A DNA stretch of 64,000 nt, from the NCBI RefSeq assembly GCF_000969415.1, contig NZ_JZEX01000147.1:1-64000 (forward strand), in the 5' to 3' direction. The notes under the pieces were generated by a model. It saw only the letters and a list, made by a program, of their open reading frames with translations, did no database searches and was not told the DNA's origin. The DNA comes from Devosia geojensis. GTDB lineage: Bacteria; Pseudomonadota; Alphaproteobacteria; Rhizobiales; Devosiaceae. The first letter of the stretch is position 1. Every line of letters begins with the position of its first letter. The position numbers were made by a program, and so were the translations under genes. Positions 10,813 through 18,997 of this stretch are shown in pieces.

Positions 10813-11409
10813 ATGAAGTTTCGCCGTCGCATAGGCGGCGTCGTGCTGGCCGCCGCGCTCGCGGTGCCGGCTGCCGCCAATGCCCAGAGCCTCAACATCA
10901 CCCGCGGCATCTTCGACAACCAGCCCTATACCCTGATCTATCCCGGCGCCATGATCGCCTCCGGCGGCGGACCCGACCCGCTGACGATCAACCACCCGGA
11001 TGCCCCGCTCCAGTGCGAGCTCAACATCATCGCCATCGAAGCCACCGGCTGGACGCCGCAAGGCGCCCTCGAAAACTTCGATGCCGACTCGGCGGCCGAC
11101 AAATGGGCGGAAACCTTCCCCGGCTTCGCCATCACCGGAACCACGGTGCGCCCGTACCAGAACGGCGAGGCGCTGATCTATGAGGGCGAGAGCGAGGATT
11201 CGCCCATGGACGTTCCCATCACCCTCGTTCACGCCGAGGCGGTGGACGCCAGTCGCGGCTACGCGCTCGACTGCATCTATGCCACCGACGTGGCCGACAA
11301 CGCCCGACCGATCGTCGATTTCATCATCGCCAACTTCTCCACTCGCTCAGATGCAGAGTGCTGCATAGGCGCAGAGCCAGCCGAGGAGCCGCTCGCGCCT
11401 GCCCAATAG
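10813..11409 (+). CDS. Secreted protein of unknown function
   Basis: A 198-residue product with a clear Sec signal peptide: MKFRRRIGG, a hydrophobic core VVLAAALAVPAA, and a likely cut after NAQS near residue 26. The mature part contains four Cys residues, two adjacent in ECCIG near the C-terminus, so periplasmic disulfides are possible. The tail is Pro/Ala/Glu-rich. No known domain is recognised. ATG 10813 is preferred over GTG 10801 because GGAGACGAG precedes it at good spacing. It sits between purL and bolA, which are close neighbours in many Rhizobiales. Confidence 0.7.
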   Translation: MKFRRRIGGVVLAAALAVPAAANAQSLNITRGIFDNQPYTLIYPGAMIASGGGPDPLTINHPDAPLQCELNIIAIEATGWTPQGALENFDADSAADKWAETFPGFAITGTTVRPYQNGEALIYEGESEDSPMDVPITLVHAEAVDASRGYALDCIYATDVADNARPIVDFIIANFSTRSDAECCIGAEPAEEPLAPAQ

Positions 11410-11483
11410 CAAGCCTTTGTATTGAAGGTGGCCTGCCCGCATGCCATATCAATCGAGTGAATGCGGTTTGCAGGAGGTGAGCC

Positions 11484-11717
11484 ATGCCGATGGATGCGAG
11501 CGAAATCGAACGCCGGATCAAGTCCGCCCTCCCCGACGCCGAGATCGAGATTCGGGATCTCGCCGGTGACGGCGACCACTATGCCGCCTCGGTGAAGTCC
11601 GAGCAGTTCCGCGGCAAGTCGCGCGTGCAGCAGCACCAGCTCGTCTATGCGGCCCTCCAGGGCGACATGGGCGGCGCACTCCACGCCCTCGCCCTCCAGA
11701 CCAGCGCGCCCGATTGA
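11484..11717 (+). CDS. BolA family protein
   Basis: A 77-residue BolA-fold protein. It has the N-terminal helix ASEIERRIKSALPDAEIEI and the KSRVQQHQLVYAAL block, which corresponds to the conserved helix-turn/loop with the invariant His used with glutaredoxin to ligate a [2Fe-2S] cluster. A strong AGGAGGTGA ribosome site precedes ATG 11484. BolA and CGFS monothiol glutaredoxins act as a pair in iron homeostasis; grxD is 1.5 kb downstream on the same strand with three extra genes in between. Confidence 0.9.
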   Translation: MPMDASEIERRIKSALPDAEIEIRDLAGDGDHYAASVKSEQFRGKSRVQQHQLVYAALQGDMGGALHALALQTSAPD

Positions 11718-11721
11718 TCCG

Positions 11722-12045
11722 GTGTCTCTCAAGGACTCCCTCGACCTAATAAGGACCGTTCGTCCCGAAGCCGGGACGGCCATGCTCGATCACGAGATCA
11801 TGGCCGAACGCGCCTCCTCGCTCGGCGAGGCCGAGCGGCAGGTCATCAAGACCATCGCCGCCCTCGCCCCCGCCGCCGGCGATCGCGCAGTCAGGCTCGC
11901 CGAGGCACAGAAGGCCGTCTGGCAATACTTCGTCCAGCGCGAACTCTGCGGCTTCAGGCGCCACGCGGAGGTGATTCGGGACTTGAACATTCCGCCCGAA
12001 GTCCTGAACGGACTTGGCGCTTCCCACACGATCCGGCAGCGGTAG
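11722..12045 (+). CDS. DUF6665-like small protein
   Basis: A 107-residue acidic helical protein. The block LDHEIMAERASSLG, the A-x-x-A-V-W-x-Y-F-V-Q-R-E-L-C-G segment and a C-terminal NIPPEVLNGLG resemble the DUF6665 family as I recall it; function unknown. The start is uncertain. GTG 11722, five bases after the bolA stop, fits cotranscription. ATG 11782 would give 87 residues beginning MLDHEIM and also covers the conserved core. It is three bases upstream of the HAD gene. Confidence 0.6.
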   Translation: MSLKDSLDLIRTVRPEAGTAMLDHEIMAERASSLGEAERQVIKTIAALAPAAGDRAVRLAEAQKAVWQYFVQRELCGFRRHAEVIRDLNIPPEVLNGLGASHTIRQR

Positions 12046-12048
12046 CTC

Positions 12049-12720
12049 ATGACTCGAGCCATCCTTTTCGACGTCGACGGCGTCCTCGTGCATAGCCGTT
12101 TTCACCCGGATGCCAAGCGCCGCCGTCTTTGGGATGAGCACCTTCTCTCGGATCTCGGCGTGGATCCCGCGCGCCTCCAGGCCTTCTTCCGAACCGAATT
12201 CATGCCGGTCATCACGGGCCAGCACTCCCTCGTCGACGCACTGGATACGTTCCTGCCGACGGTCGGCTACACCGGCTCGACCCTGCGGTTCATCGAGTAC
12301 TGGCTCGAGCGCGACACTCACGTGAACTACGCCCTCATAGAGGAGGTCACGCGCCTGCACCGTTCGGCGGACGTGCGCGTGTTCGTTGCGACCAACCAGG
12401 AACACCTGCGCGCCGCCTATCTCTGGCGCGAGCTTCGCCTCGGGCATGTCTTCGACGACATGCTCTATGCCGCCCGCCTCGGCGCCGCCAAACCCGACCC
12501 GCTGTTCTATGAGCGGGCCGCCCGCCACCTGACGGCATGCGACGGTCCTCCTCTGCTCTTCGATGACTCAAGGGAAGTCGTCGAAGCGGCCCGCGCCTTC
12601 GGCTGGGACGCGGCGCTGTTCAACGACCTCGAAGACTTCACCACGCATCCCTGGATCGCCGCGAACCTGAGAGAATCCGGAAGTGCCCGCAATCGCGATA
12701 CGATCGTTCCGGCTGGCTGA
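12049..12720 (+). CDS. HAD superfamily hydrolase
   Basis: A 223-residue haloacid dehalogenase-like phosphatase. Motif I is FDVDGVLVHS (nucleophile Asp near residue 8). Motif II is VFVATNQ near residue 116, motif III Lys is in AAKPDP near 146, and motif IV is FDDSREVVEAA near 173. The helical cap between motifs I and II (about residues 18-90) places it with the beta-phosphoglucomutase/phosphoglycolate phosphatase-like members. Substrate unknown. It follows the DUF6665-like gene directly, and its 3' end overlaps the start of the frameshifted GNAT reading frame. Confidence 0.85.
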   Translation: MTRAILFDVDGVLVHSRFHPDAKRRRLWDEHLLSDLGVDPARLQAFFRTEFMPVITGQHSLVDALDTFLPTVGYTGSTLRFIEYWLERDTHVNYALIEEVTRLHRSADVRVFVATNQEHLRAAYLWRELRLGHVFDDMLYAARLGAAKPDPLFYERAARHLTACDGPPLLFDDSREVVEAARAFGWDAALFNDLEDFTTHPWIAANLRESGSARNRDTIVPAG

Positions 12721-13158
12721 CGGCGCGGCGCTCGCCGATCTGCACCGTGCGCGATCCTGGCGATACCGGAGCAATTCTACAGCTCCGCCCAACGGCAAAG
12801 TTGGGCGTACGGGCTGACGAACGAAGGCTATGCCAAGGCCGTGGCAGGCGGCGAAATCATCGAGGTTGCGGTGAACGGAAGTGATACCGCCATCGCATTC
12901 TGCGGACGAAAGAACGCGGAGGTGTGCGGCCTCTATGTCCACCCAGACCATCAGGGCAACGGCATCGGCCGCACGCTGCTGGAGCGCGCCGAGGCGGCGA
13001 TCATCGCGGCCGGGCACCGGCGCATCGCGATCCGGGCAAGCCTGTCGGCCGTGCCGTTCTACCGATCTTGCGGTTACGCTGAGATCGGCCGTACCGAGTT
13101 CACCAGCCGTGGCGGCCTCGTCATATCGGCCGCCAACCTCGAAAAGATCATCGCCTGA
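12683..13158 (+). pseudogene. GNAT acetyltransferase, frameshifted near 12747-12755
   Basis: Two reading frames together encode one GNAT protein. From GTG 12683 the first frame gives a typical N-terminus (IRSFRLADGAALADLHRA). The continuation AILAIPEQFYSSAQRQSWA and the acetyl-CoA motif VHPDHQGNGIGRTLL lie in another frame, which shares its phase with the upstream HAD gene and has no ATG, GTG or TTG until 12841. Removing two bases, or adding one, within GTGCGCG at 12747-12753 would join them. Either a sequencing or assembly error at a GC run, or a real inactivating mutation. The part from 12841 alone lacks the N-terminal third of the fold. Confidence 0.7.
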
Positions 13159-13252
13159 TGCCGATGGTACCCTCGACAGGCCGGCATCGCTGCACTATTT
13201 AGGACTGAACAGTGTCTGGCCCTTGACCCCGGACAATTGAAAGGCTCTTCCA

Positions 13253-13588
13253 ATGACCGACATCAATGCCTTCATTGACGAGAAGGTGAAGACCAACGAC
13301 GTGTTCCTCTTCATGAAGGGCACGCCGGATTTCCCGCAGTGCGGCTTCTCCGGCCAGGTCGTGCAGATCCTCAACTATCTCGGCGTCGAGTACGACAGCG
13401 CCAACGTTCTGGAGGATCCGGAACTGCGCGAAGGCATCAAGGCCTATTCCAACTGGCCGACCATTCCTCAGCTCTACGTCAAGGGCGAATTCGTCGGCGG
13501 GGCCGACATCGCCCGCGAGATGTTCCAGAGCGGCGAGCTGCAGAGCTTCCTCGAAGGCAAGGGCATCGCCGTCCGCCAGACGGCCTGA
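13253..13588 (+). CDS. grxD: Monothiol glutaredoxin, CGFS type
   Basis: A 111-residue Grx4-type protein that binds and transfers [2Fe-2S] clusters and partners BolA proteins. The active site is CGFS (Cys30), preceded by [10 protein letters not shown] and followed by the glutathione-binding WPTIPQLYV (residues 65-73) and GGADI (82-86). Length and start are typical. It is transcribed in the same direction as bolA and is followed by a strong terminator. Confidence 0.95.
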   Translation: MTDINAFIDEKVKTNDVFLFMKGTPDFPQCGFSGQVVQILNYLGVEYDSANVLEDPELREGIKAYSNWPTIPQLYVKGEFVGGADIAREMFQSGELQSFLEGKGIAVRQTA

Positions 13589-13608
13589 TCCCGGACCGTT
13601 CATTCCCA

Positions 13609-13640
13609 CGCCGCGCCTGCCGGGCGCGGCGTTGTCATTT
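13609..13640 (+). terminator. Intrinsic terminator after grxD
   Basis: CGCCGCGCC (13609-13617), short loop, GGCGCGGCG (13623-13631), then TTGTCATTT. It separates grxD from the convergent Dabb gene and may serve both strands. Confidence 0.75.
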
Positions 13641-13925
13641 GTGGGCCGGGAAATCCGCTGAAAGCCTCAGCTCGCGCATCGGGCGCACGCGGCGGGTCGT
13701 CTCGGCATAAGTCGGATGCGCCTTGTAGGCCTTCAGCGCAGCCTCGTCGGCGAACTCGGCATAGACGACGACGTCGACCTCGTTGGAAATCTGGTCGATC
13801 TTGGAATTCCGCGTCGTCTCGAAGCGGGAAACGCCCGGGATCGTACCGAGCGCCTCGAGTTCGCCGATCATGGTGTCGATCGTCGCCGGGTCCTTGGCGG
13901 TGAAGAAAACGATATGGCGGATCAA
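13635..13925 (-). CDS. Dabb (stress-responsive A/B barrel) family protein
   Basis: A 96-residue single-domain protein of the dimeric alpha/beta barrel class. It begins IRHIVFFTAKDPATID, has the central VDVVVYAEFADEAALKAYKAHP and a C-terminal VRPMRELRLS strand, all standard for Dabb domains. Start choice: TTG 13925 places the conserved H-I-V-F-F strand at residue 4, as in most family members. An ATG at 14057 would add 44 residues rich in Arg and Cys that look non-coding. Function of stand-alone bacterial Dabb proteins is generally unknown. Confidence 0.75.
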   Translation of the reverse strand: MIRHIVFFTAKDPATIDTMIGELEALGTIPGVSRFETTRNSKIDQISNEVDVVVYAEFADEAALKAYKAHPTYAETTRRVRPMRELRLSADFPAHK

Positions 13926-14111
13926 GGGACTTGCCGGAAATCGGTTGCAGTGGCTCCTTCTTGCGCCCCGCTGCGCCCGCGTCAATCGACAGCCACATCG
14001 CAGCCGCAATATGCCGCACCCATTCGCGTCCGTGATGGCTTCATCAGATAATTTCACTGTCGCTTATGGACCGCCGGGCGTAGACAGGACGTCCAGCTTC
14101 GGACGACGCCC

Positions 14112-15335
14112 ATGACCACGATCACTGCCACCCGCCAGCCGGCTATCCCGCTCGCGCTGATCATCATTGCCGGCTGCATCATCGCGGCCATTGGTTTCGG
14201 CACTCGTGGCGCCTTCGGCCTCTTCACCCTGCCCGTTACCGAAGACCTCGGCCTCACCCGCGAGCAGTGGGGCATGGCCATGGCCATCCAGAACCTCGCC
14301 TGGGGCATCGCCCAGCCCTTCGCCGGCGGGTTTGCCGATCGCTACGGCACCGGCCGGACCCTCGCGGTCGGCGGGCTCATCTATGCGGCTGGCGTGCTGT
14401 GGATGGCCTTTACCCCCAACGCCGAGATCATGTACCTGTCAGCCGGCATCGTTACCGGCGTCGGCATCGCCATCGCCTCCTTCGGCGTCGTCATGGCCGC
14501 CTTCGGCCGGGTCGTGCCGCCCGAGAAGCGCAGCTTCGTCTTCGGCATCGCGACCGCCGCCTCTTCGGCCGGCCAGTTCATATTCGCCCCCGTCGGCCAG
14601 GGCTTCATCTCCGCCTTCGGCTGGCAGATGGCCCTCGTCTACATCGCCTGCCTGCTGCTGCTCATCGTGCCGCTCTCGGCAGCCCTGCGCGGCCGCGCAG
14701 AGAGCGTTGCCGGCGAGGCGGACCTGCCGTTCATGGAAGCCCTGTCGAAGGCATGGGGCTATCGGTCCTACCGACTTCTCGTCATCGGCTTCTTCGTCTG
14801 CGGCTTCCACCTGGCGTTCATCAACGTCCACATGCCCGCCTATCTCGTCCAGTGCGGCCTGACGCCGGAGGTCGGCAGCTGGACCATCGCGGTCATCGGC
14901 CTCTTCAACATCGCCGGCTCACTGCTCTCCGGTTACCTGGGCGGACGCTTCCCCAAGCAGATCCTGCTCTCGGCCATCTATTTCTCCCGCGCCGTCGCCA
15001 TCGGGCTCTTCCTGCTGGTCCCCGTCAGCGAGTTCACCGCCTACGCCTTCGCCGCCGCCATGGGCCTCCTCTGGCTCTCGACGGTGCCGCTCACGGCCGG
15101 CCTCGTCGGCCTCTTCTTCGGAGCGCGCTATCTCGGCATGCTCTATGGCATCGCGTTCCTGTCGCATCAGGTGGGTTCGTTCGTCGGTGTCTGGCTCGGC
15201 GGCGTCGTCTACGACCAGACCGGCTCCTACAGCCTCGTCTGGTATCTCGGCATTCTGCTCGGCCTGGCTTCAGCGGCCGTGCACCTGCCGATCAACGAGC
15301 GCAGCGCGCCCAACTTCACGCTTAAAACCGCCTGA
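14112..15335 (+). CDS. MFS transporter, oxalate/formate or monocarboxylate-like
   Basis: A 407-residue major facilitator with 12 predicted spans. The loop 2-3 motif is GGFADRYGTGRTLAVGG (about residues 74-90). The long N-terminal span followed by GTRGAFGLFTLPVTEDLGLTREQW resembles the small-carboxylate (OFA/MCT-like) and YbfB-like groups. Short cytoplasmic loop between spans 6 and 7. The substrate cannot be fixed. It stands alone on the plus strand, divergent from the Dabb gene and 144 bases before another MFS gene of a different subfamily. Confidence 0.85.
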   Translation: MTTITATRQPAIPLALIIIAGCIIAAIGFGTRGAFGLFTLPVTEDLGLTREQWGMAMAIQNLAWGIAQPFAGGFADRYGTGRTLAVGGLIYAAGVLWMAFTPNAEIMYLSAGIVTGVGIAIASFGVVMAAFGRVVPPEKRSFVFGIATAASSAGQFIFAPVGQGFISAFGWQMALVYIACLLLLIVPLSAALRGRAESVAGEADLPFMEALSKAWGYRSYRLLVIGFFVCGFHLAFINVHMPAYLVQCGLTPEVGSWTIAVIGLFNIAGSLLSGYLGGRFPKQILLSAIYFSRAVAIGLFLLVPVSEFTAYAFAAAMGLLWLSTVPLTAGLVGLFFGARYLGMLYGIAFLSHQVGSFVGVWLGGVVYDQTGSYSLVWYLGILLGLASAAVHLPINERSAPNFTLKTA

Positions 15336-15479
15336 GTTCTCAAGGCGATGCGAGCAGAACCCGAATCGACCCGGCAAGATCGGGCCGATCCAAGACTTGC
15401 CAAATTCGGCTCACGGGTTCATGGTCGCGGCGCTTGATATTGCCGCACCTCCCGCCGGCCTTTCACCTTCGAGATAATA

Positions 15480-16733
15480 ATGTTCGATATGACCAAGCGG
15501 GCAATTTCCCGCCCGGAATTCATTGCTCTCATGGCAGCGCTGATGGCGCTGAATGCCCTTGCCATCGACGTCATGCTGCCGGCCCTCCCCTATATGGGCG
15601 AAGCGCTCGGCATCTCGTCCGAGAACGAGCGCCAGTTCGTCATTTCCGCCTACATGTTCGGCTTCGGCATCGCCCAGCTTGCGTTCGGCCCACTCTCCGA
15701 CAGGTTCGGGCGGCGCGCGCCCCTGCTCGTCGGCATGGCCATCTATATCGCTGCGGCGGTGGCGGCCGTCTTCGCGCCCGACTTCGGCGTGCTCCTCGCC
15801 TTCCGCTTCATTCAGGGACTGGGAGCGGCCTCGACCCGCGTCATCGCCACCTCGATCGTGCGCGACCGCTATTCCGGCCGCGCCATGGCCGAGGTCATGT
15901 CGCTCACCTTCATGGTGTTCATGGCCATTCCCGTCATCGCCCCCGGCATCGGGCAGATCCTGCTGCTGACGGGCCCCTGGCAGACGATCTTCCTGTTCAT
16001 GGGACTGCTCGCCATCGTGTTCGGCATCTGGGCGTTTTTCCGCCTGCCCGAGACGCTCGCGCCCGAGAACCGCCGCGCCCTGCGGCTCAGCGTCATCGCC
16101 GAGGGTTTCCGGCTGGTCTTCACCAATCGCGTGGCCTTCTCCTATGGCCTCGCGGGCATGTTCCTCTTTGCCGCCCTTTTCGGCTTCATCAGCACCAGCC
16201 AGCAGATCTATGTCGACATCTACGGGCTCGGCGTCTATTTCCCCGTTGCCTTCGCCGCCGTTGCGGTGCTGATGGCGATCTCCTCGTTCCTCAACTCGCG
16301 CATCGTCGCGCGCTTCGGCATGCGACGCCTCTCCCACTTCGCCGTGCTCGTCTACACCGGCGTCAGCATCGTCTGGGTGGTGCTGGCATTGGCCGGGTTC
16401 ATGCCGCTCTGGCTGTTCCTGCTGCTCCTTGCAACCGCGATGTTCATGTTCGGCTGGGCCGCCTCCAACATGAATTCGCTCTCCATGGAACCGCTGGGCG
16501 CCGTGGCGGGCACCGCCTCTTCGGTCTTCGGCTTCGTCCAGACCGTCGGCGGCGCCCTCATCGGCAGCTATATCGGCCAGCACTTCGACGGCACGGTGGT
16601 GCCGACGGCCATGGGCTATGCCTCGATGGGCGTGCTGGCGATCATCTGCATTCTCATCGCCGAGAAGGGCAAGCTCTTCGGCGTCGCGCCGCAATATGCC
16701 CACCCCGGCGATGTGGTCGCCGAAACGAAGTAA
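15480..16733 (+). CDS. Bcr/CflA-type drug efflux MFS transporter
   Basis: A 417-residue DHA1-type major facilitator. LNALAIDVMLPALPYMGEALG is the Bcr/CflA span 1 signature carrying the membrane Asp. The loop 2-3 motif is GPLSDRFGRRAPLLVG (about residues 71-86), and motif C-like GxxxGPGIG-type sequence is replaced by PVIAPGIGQ in span 5. Expected to export small hydrophobic compounds by proton antiport. It ends only three bases from the convergent clpP gene, so no intergenic terminator is possible between them. Confidence 0.85.
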   Translation: MFDMTKRAISRPEFIALMAALMALNALAIDVMLPALPYMGEALGISSENERQFVISAYMFGFGIAQLAFGPLSDRFGRRAPLLVGMAIYIAAAVAAVFAPDFGVLLAFRFIQGLGAASTRVIATSIVRDRYSGRAMAEVMSLTFMVFMAIPVIAPGIGQILLLTGPWQTIFLFMGLLAIVFGIWAFFRLPETLAPENRRALRLSVIAEGFRLVFTNRVAFSYGLAGMFLFAALFGFISTSQQIYVDIYGLGVYFPVAFAAVAVLMAISSFLNSRIVARFGMRRLSHFAVLVYTGVSIVWVVLALAGFMPLWLFLLLLATAMFMFGWAASNMNSLSMEPLGAVAGTASSVFGFVQTVGGALIGSYIGQHFDGTVVPTAMGYASMGVLAIICILIAEKGKLFGVAPQYAHPGDVVAETK

Positions 16734-16736
16734 TTC

Positions 16737-17366
16737 CTACTCGCTCTCGGGGGCGTCCGCGCCCCCGACCTGCGAGCGGTCGCTGAAGACCTGGTCGATC
16801 AATCCCCAGGTCTTCGCCTGTTCCGGCGTCATATAGTGGTCGCGCTCGAGCGTGCGCTCCACCTCTTCATACGTGCGCCCGCAATGCTTCACATAAGCCT
16901 CGATCACCCGATGCTTGAGCTGGCGCGAGTTCTCGGCATGGATGAGGATGTCCGTCACCTGCCCCTGATAGCCGCCCGAGGGCTGATGGACGAGGATCGT
17001 GGTGTTGGGCAGCGAGGCCCGCCGTCCGGGCGCACCGGCCATCAGCAGGAACGAGCCCATCGAGGCCGCCACGCCCATGCAGAGCGTCGCCACCGGCGCC
17101 TTGATGAACTGCATGGTGTCGTAGATCGCGAGGCCTGCCGTCACCACGCCTCCCGGCGAGTTGATATAGAGGGAGATCTCCTTCTTCGGATTCTCCGCCT
17201 CGAGAAACAGGAGCTGCGCGCAGATGAGCGCGGCCATGTTGTCCTCCACCTGCCCGTTGAGGAAGATGATCCGCTCCCGCAGCAGCCGCGAATAGATGTC
17301 GAACGAGCGCTCTCCGCGCGTCGATTGTTCGATGACGATAGGGACGAGTTGCATCGCGTCGCGCAT
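16737..17366 (-). CDS. clpP: ClpP family protease, divergent paralogue
   Basis: A 209-residue ClpP serine protease subunit. The catalytic Ser102 is in [10 protein letters not shown], His127 in [12 protein letters not shown], and the Asp lies in the [10 protein letters not shown] block. Compared with the canonical ClpP next to clpX, several highly conserved stretches differ. The active-site strand reads [10 protein letters not shown] instead of the usual LPNSRIMIHQ, and the segment [15 protein letters not shown] is unusual. No clpX, tig or lon is adjacent. Hyphomicrobiales commonly carry two or three ClpP paralogues; this is probably the accessory one. Strong GGAGG site before the ATG. Confidence 0.88.
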   Translation of the reverse strand: MRDAMQLVPIVIEQSTRGERSFDIYSRLLRERIIFLNGQVEDNMAALICAQLLFLEAENPKKEISLYINSPGGVVTAGLAIYDTMQFIKAPVATLCMGVAASMGSFLLMAGAPGRRASLPNTTILVHQPSGGYQGQVTDILIHAENSRQLKHRVIEAYVKHCGRTYEEVERTLERDHYMTPEQAKTWGLIDQVFSDRSQVGGADAPESE

Positions 17367-17429
17367 AGGCGAACCTCCGATCGGGTCTGTTGGCGAAATA
17401 GCCCGCTCGCTGCGGCAGGCCGGAAAGAC

Positions 17430-17807
17430 TTAAGCGGCCATCATCATGGGCACCTGCCCATTGTCATTGGCTGCACTCACCGGCACGCTATGCGTGAGGC
17501 GAAAGAGCGTCTGCTCGTCCGCGAGCGGATCGAGTTCGAAGGTGACGAGGCTGTCGCCCTCTGCCGCGCCCTTGCCGGACTCGCGCCAGCGATAGGTCAG
17601 CCGCCGGTTGGGTTCCTCGGCGACCAATGTCCAATCGATGCGCTCGGCGAGCCCTTCTTCCGCGCCGGAAAAGCTCATCGCCTCGCCCTCGATCGGCAGC
17701 AGCCACCGTTCCAGATATTCGGGGATGGTCAGCGCCCGCCACACCTTCTCGGGTGGCGCGTCGAGCACCGTTTCGAACACCATGGGTTCCTCGGTGACGT
17801 CGGTCAT
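17430..17807 (-). CDS. SRPBCC (AHSA1-like) domain protein
   Basis: A 125-residue START-like fold protein. VFETVLDAPPEKVWRALT at residues 9-26 is the classical first strand/helix, LERWLLP follows, and the RRLTYRWRES strand precedes the C-terminal helix. Start ATG 17807 shares ATGA with the upstream arsR-type stop and is preceded by AAGGAGA. ArsR plus SRPBCC pairs are a widespread two-gene module; the ligand is unknown. The last residues end abruptly in SAANDNGQVPMMMAA, slightly short of a full C-terminal helix. Confidence 0.87.
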   Translation of the reverse strand: MTDVTEEPMVFETVLDAPPEKVWRALTIPEYLERWLLPIEGEAMSFSGAEEGLAERIDWTLVAEEPNRRLTYRWRESGKGAAEGDSLVTFELDPLADEQTLFRLTHSVPVSAANDNGQVPMMMAA

Positions 17808-18118
17808 TGATCCATCTCCTTGATGAGGTTCCGCAGCCGCTCGATACGAGAAGGCCAGAAGGCGCGGTGGCGCGCCAGCCACTCGTGCAGCGGCGCGAGC
17901 CCTTCCGGATCGACGCTGTAGTTGACGTTGCGCCCCTCCCGCCGCTCGCGGATAAGCCCCGCTCCGCGCAGCGCCGCGATGTGCTGGGAAAGGGCCGGCT
18001 GCGAGATGACAAACCCCTCGCGCAGCGCCGTACCCGTCATCTCCCCCTGCGCCAGCCGCTCGAAGACGGCGCGGCGCGTGGGATCAGCCAGGACCTTGAA
18101 GATATCCGCTTCGTTCAT
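17804..18118 (-). CDS. ArsR family transcriptional regulator
   Basis: A 104-residue winged-helix repressor of the SdpR-like branch. KVLADPTRRAVFERLAQGEMTG is the N-terminal signature, the recognition helix is SQPALSQHIAALRGAGLI, and the wing is RREGRNVNYSVD. No Cys pair of the metal-sensing type (ELCVCDL) is present, so it is unlikely to sense metals through the classical alpha-3 site. Start ATG 18118 is chosen because upstream codons are Cys-rich repeats inside the operator region. It is coupled with the SRPBCC gene by a 4-base overlap. Confidence 0.9.
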   Translation of the reverse strand: MNEADIFKVLADPTRRAVFERLAQGEMTGTALREGFVISQPALSQHIAALRGAGLIRERREGRNVNYSVDPEGLAPLHEWLARHRAFWPSRIERLRNLIKEMDQ

Positions 18119-18125
18119 GCACACA

Positions 18126-18143
18126 CATAAGCACACGCTTATG
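18126..18143. promoter_or_regulatory. ArsR operator
   Basis: CATAAGC (18126-18132), ACAC, GCTTATG (18137-18143) is a perfect 7-4-7 palindrome starting eight bases upstream of the arsR-type ATG. Similar ATAAGC-N4-GCTTAT elements are typical of autoregulated ArsR/SRPBCC modules. It is the likely autoregulatory site covering the arsR-SRPBCC promoter. Confidence 0.7.
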
Positions 18144-18170
18144 AGTCATGCAAGCGGAGATCGGAATGGA

Positions 18171-18983
18171 TCAGAAGGTGAAAACCTCGCGCCGCAACGC
18201 TTGCCAGCTGGCTTCGTCCGGCGCGACGAGGAGGCCGCCGTCGCGATGCTGCGGCCCGTAAGGCGAACCATCGAACCGAGCGACATAAGCCCCGGCCTCG
18301 GCCACGATCAAGCAGCCGGCGAGATGATCCCAGGGCATCAGCTTGTTGTACATCAGGAAATGGAGGTGCCCGCCTGCCGCAAGGCGATACTCATGGCCCG
18401 CGCAGCGATAGTTCGCCGAGATGGCGACCTGGGCGAGATTGGCCATGATCCTGCGGCGCTGATCGACCGGCAGGAAGCTGGTCGAGGCGGCGCCGGTCAT
18501 TTCTGCGATCGGCAAAGGCGCTGCGAAACGCAGCCGATTCATGCGCCCGTCCGGAAATTTCTGCCAGGCCCCGGCGCCCTTCTCGGCCAGGATCCAGTCG
18601 TCGCCGAGCGGGTCGTAGATCACCCCGGCAACCGTCCGCCCGTTCTGCACCACCCCCGCCATCACCGCGAAAAGCGGCAGGCCCGAGGCGAAGTTGTAGG
18701 TGCCATCGACAGGATCGATGAAGATCGTGATGCCCTCTTCCACGGAGCTGTCGAGCAGCGCGGGATTGGCCGCCACCGCTTCCTCGCCGATCACCAGATG
18801 ATCGGGATTGTGAGCCTGGATCGCCGCGGTGATGGCGCGCTCGGCCGCCTCGTCGGCTTCCGTGACGAGGTCGGTAGCGCTCGACTTGGTGCGGATCGCG
18901 CCCTCGTCGAGCCGGCGGAAGCGCGGCATGATCTCGTCCTGCGCGGCCTGGCGCAGCACCTCGGCGAGCCGTTCGATGTTCAT
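18171..18983 (-). CDS. Inositol monophosphatase family phosphatase
   Basis: A 270-residue Mg-dependent, Li-sensitive type phosphatase. The metal-binding motifs are GEE (66-68), IDPVDGTYNF (89-98, metal Asp90 and Asp93) and WDHLAG near residue 214. KSSATDLVTEAD near residue 33 is the usual first-loop motif. Candidates are inositol monophosphatase, fructose-1,6-bisphosphatase-like or histidinol phosphatase (HisN) activity; sequence alone does not separate them. It lies 14 bases downstream of ttcA on the same strand, so probably one operon. Confidence 0.88.
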   Translation of the reverse strand: MNIERLAEVLRQAAQDEIMPRFRRLDEGAIRTKSSATDLVTEADEAAERAITAAIQAHNPDHLVIGEEAVAANPALLDSSVEEGITIFIDPVDGTYNFASGLPLFAVMAGVVQNGRTVAGVIYDPLGDDWILAEKGAGAWQKFPDGRMNRLRFAAPLPIAEMTGAASTSFLPVDQRRRIMANLAQVAISANYRCAGHEYRLAAGGHLHFLMYNKLMPWDHLAGCLIVAEAGAYVARFDGSPYGPQHRDGGLLVAPDEASWQALRREVFTF

Positions 18984-18997
18984 CGGGGAGTATCCTT

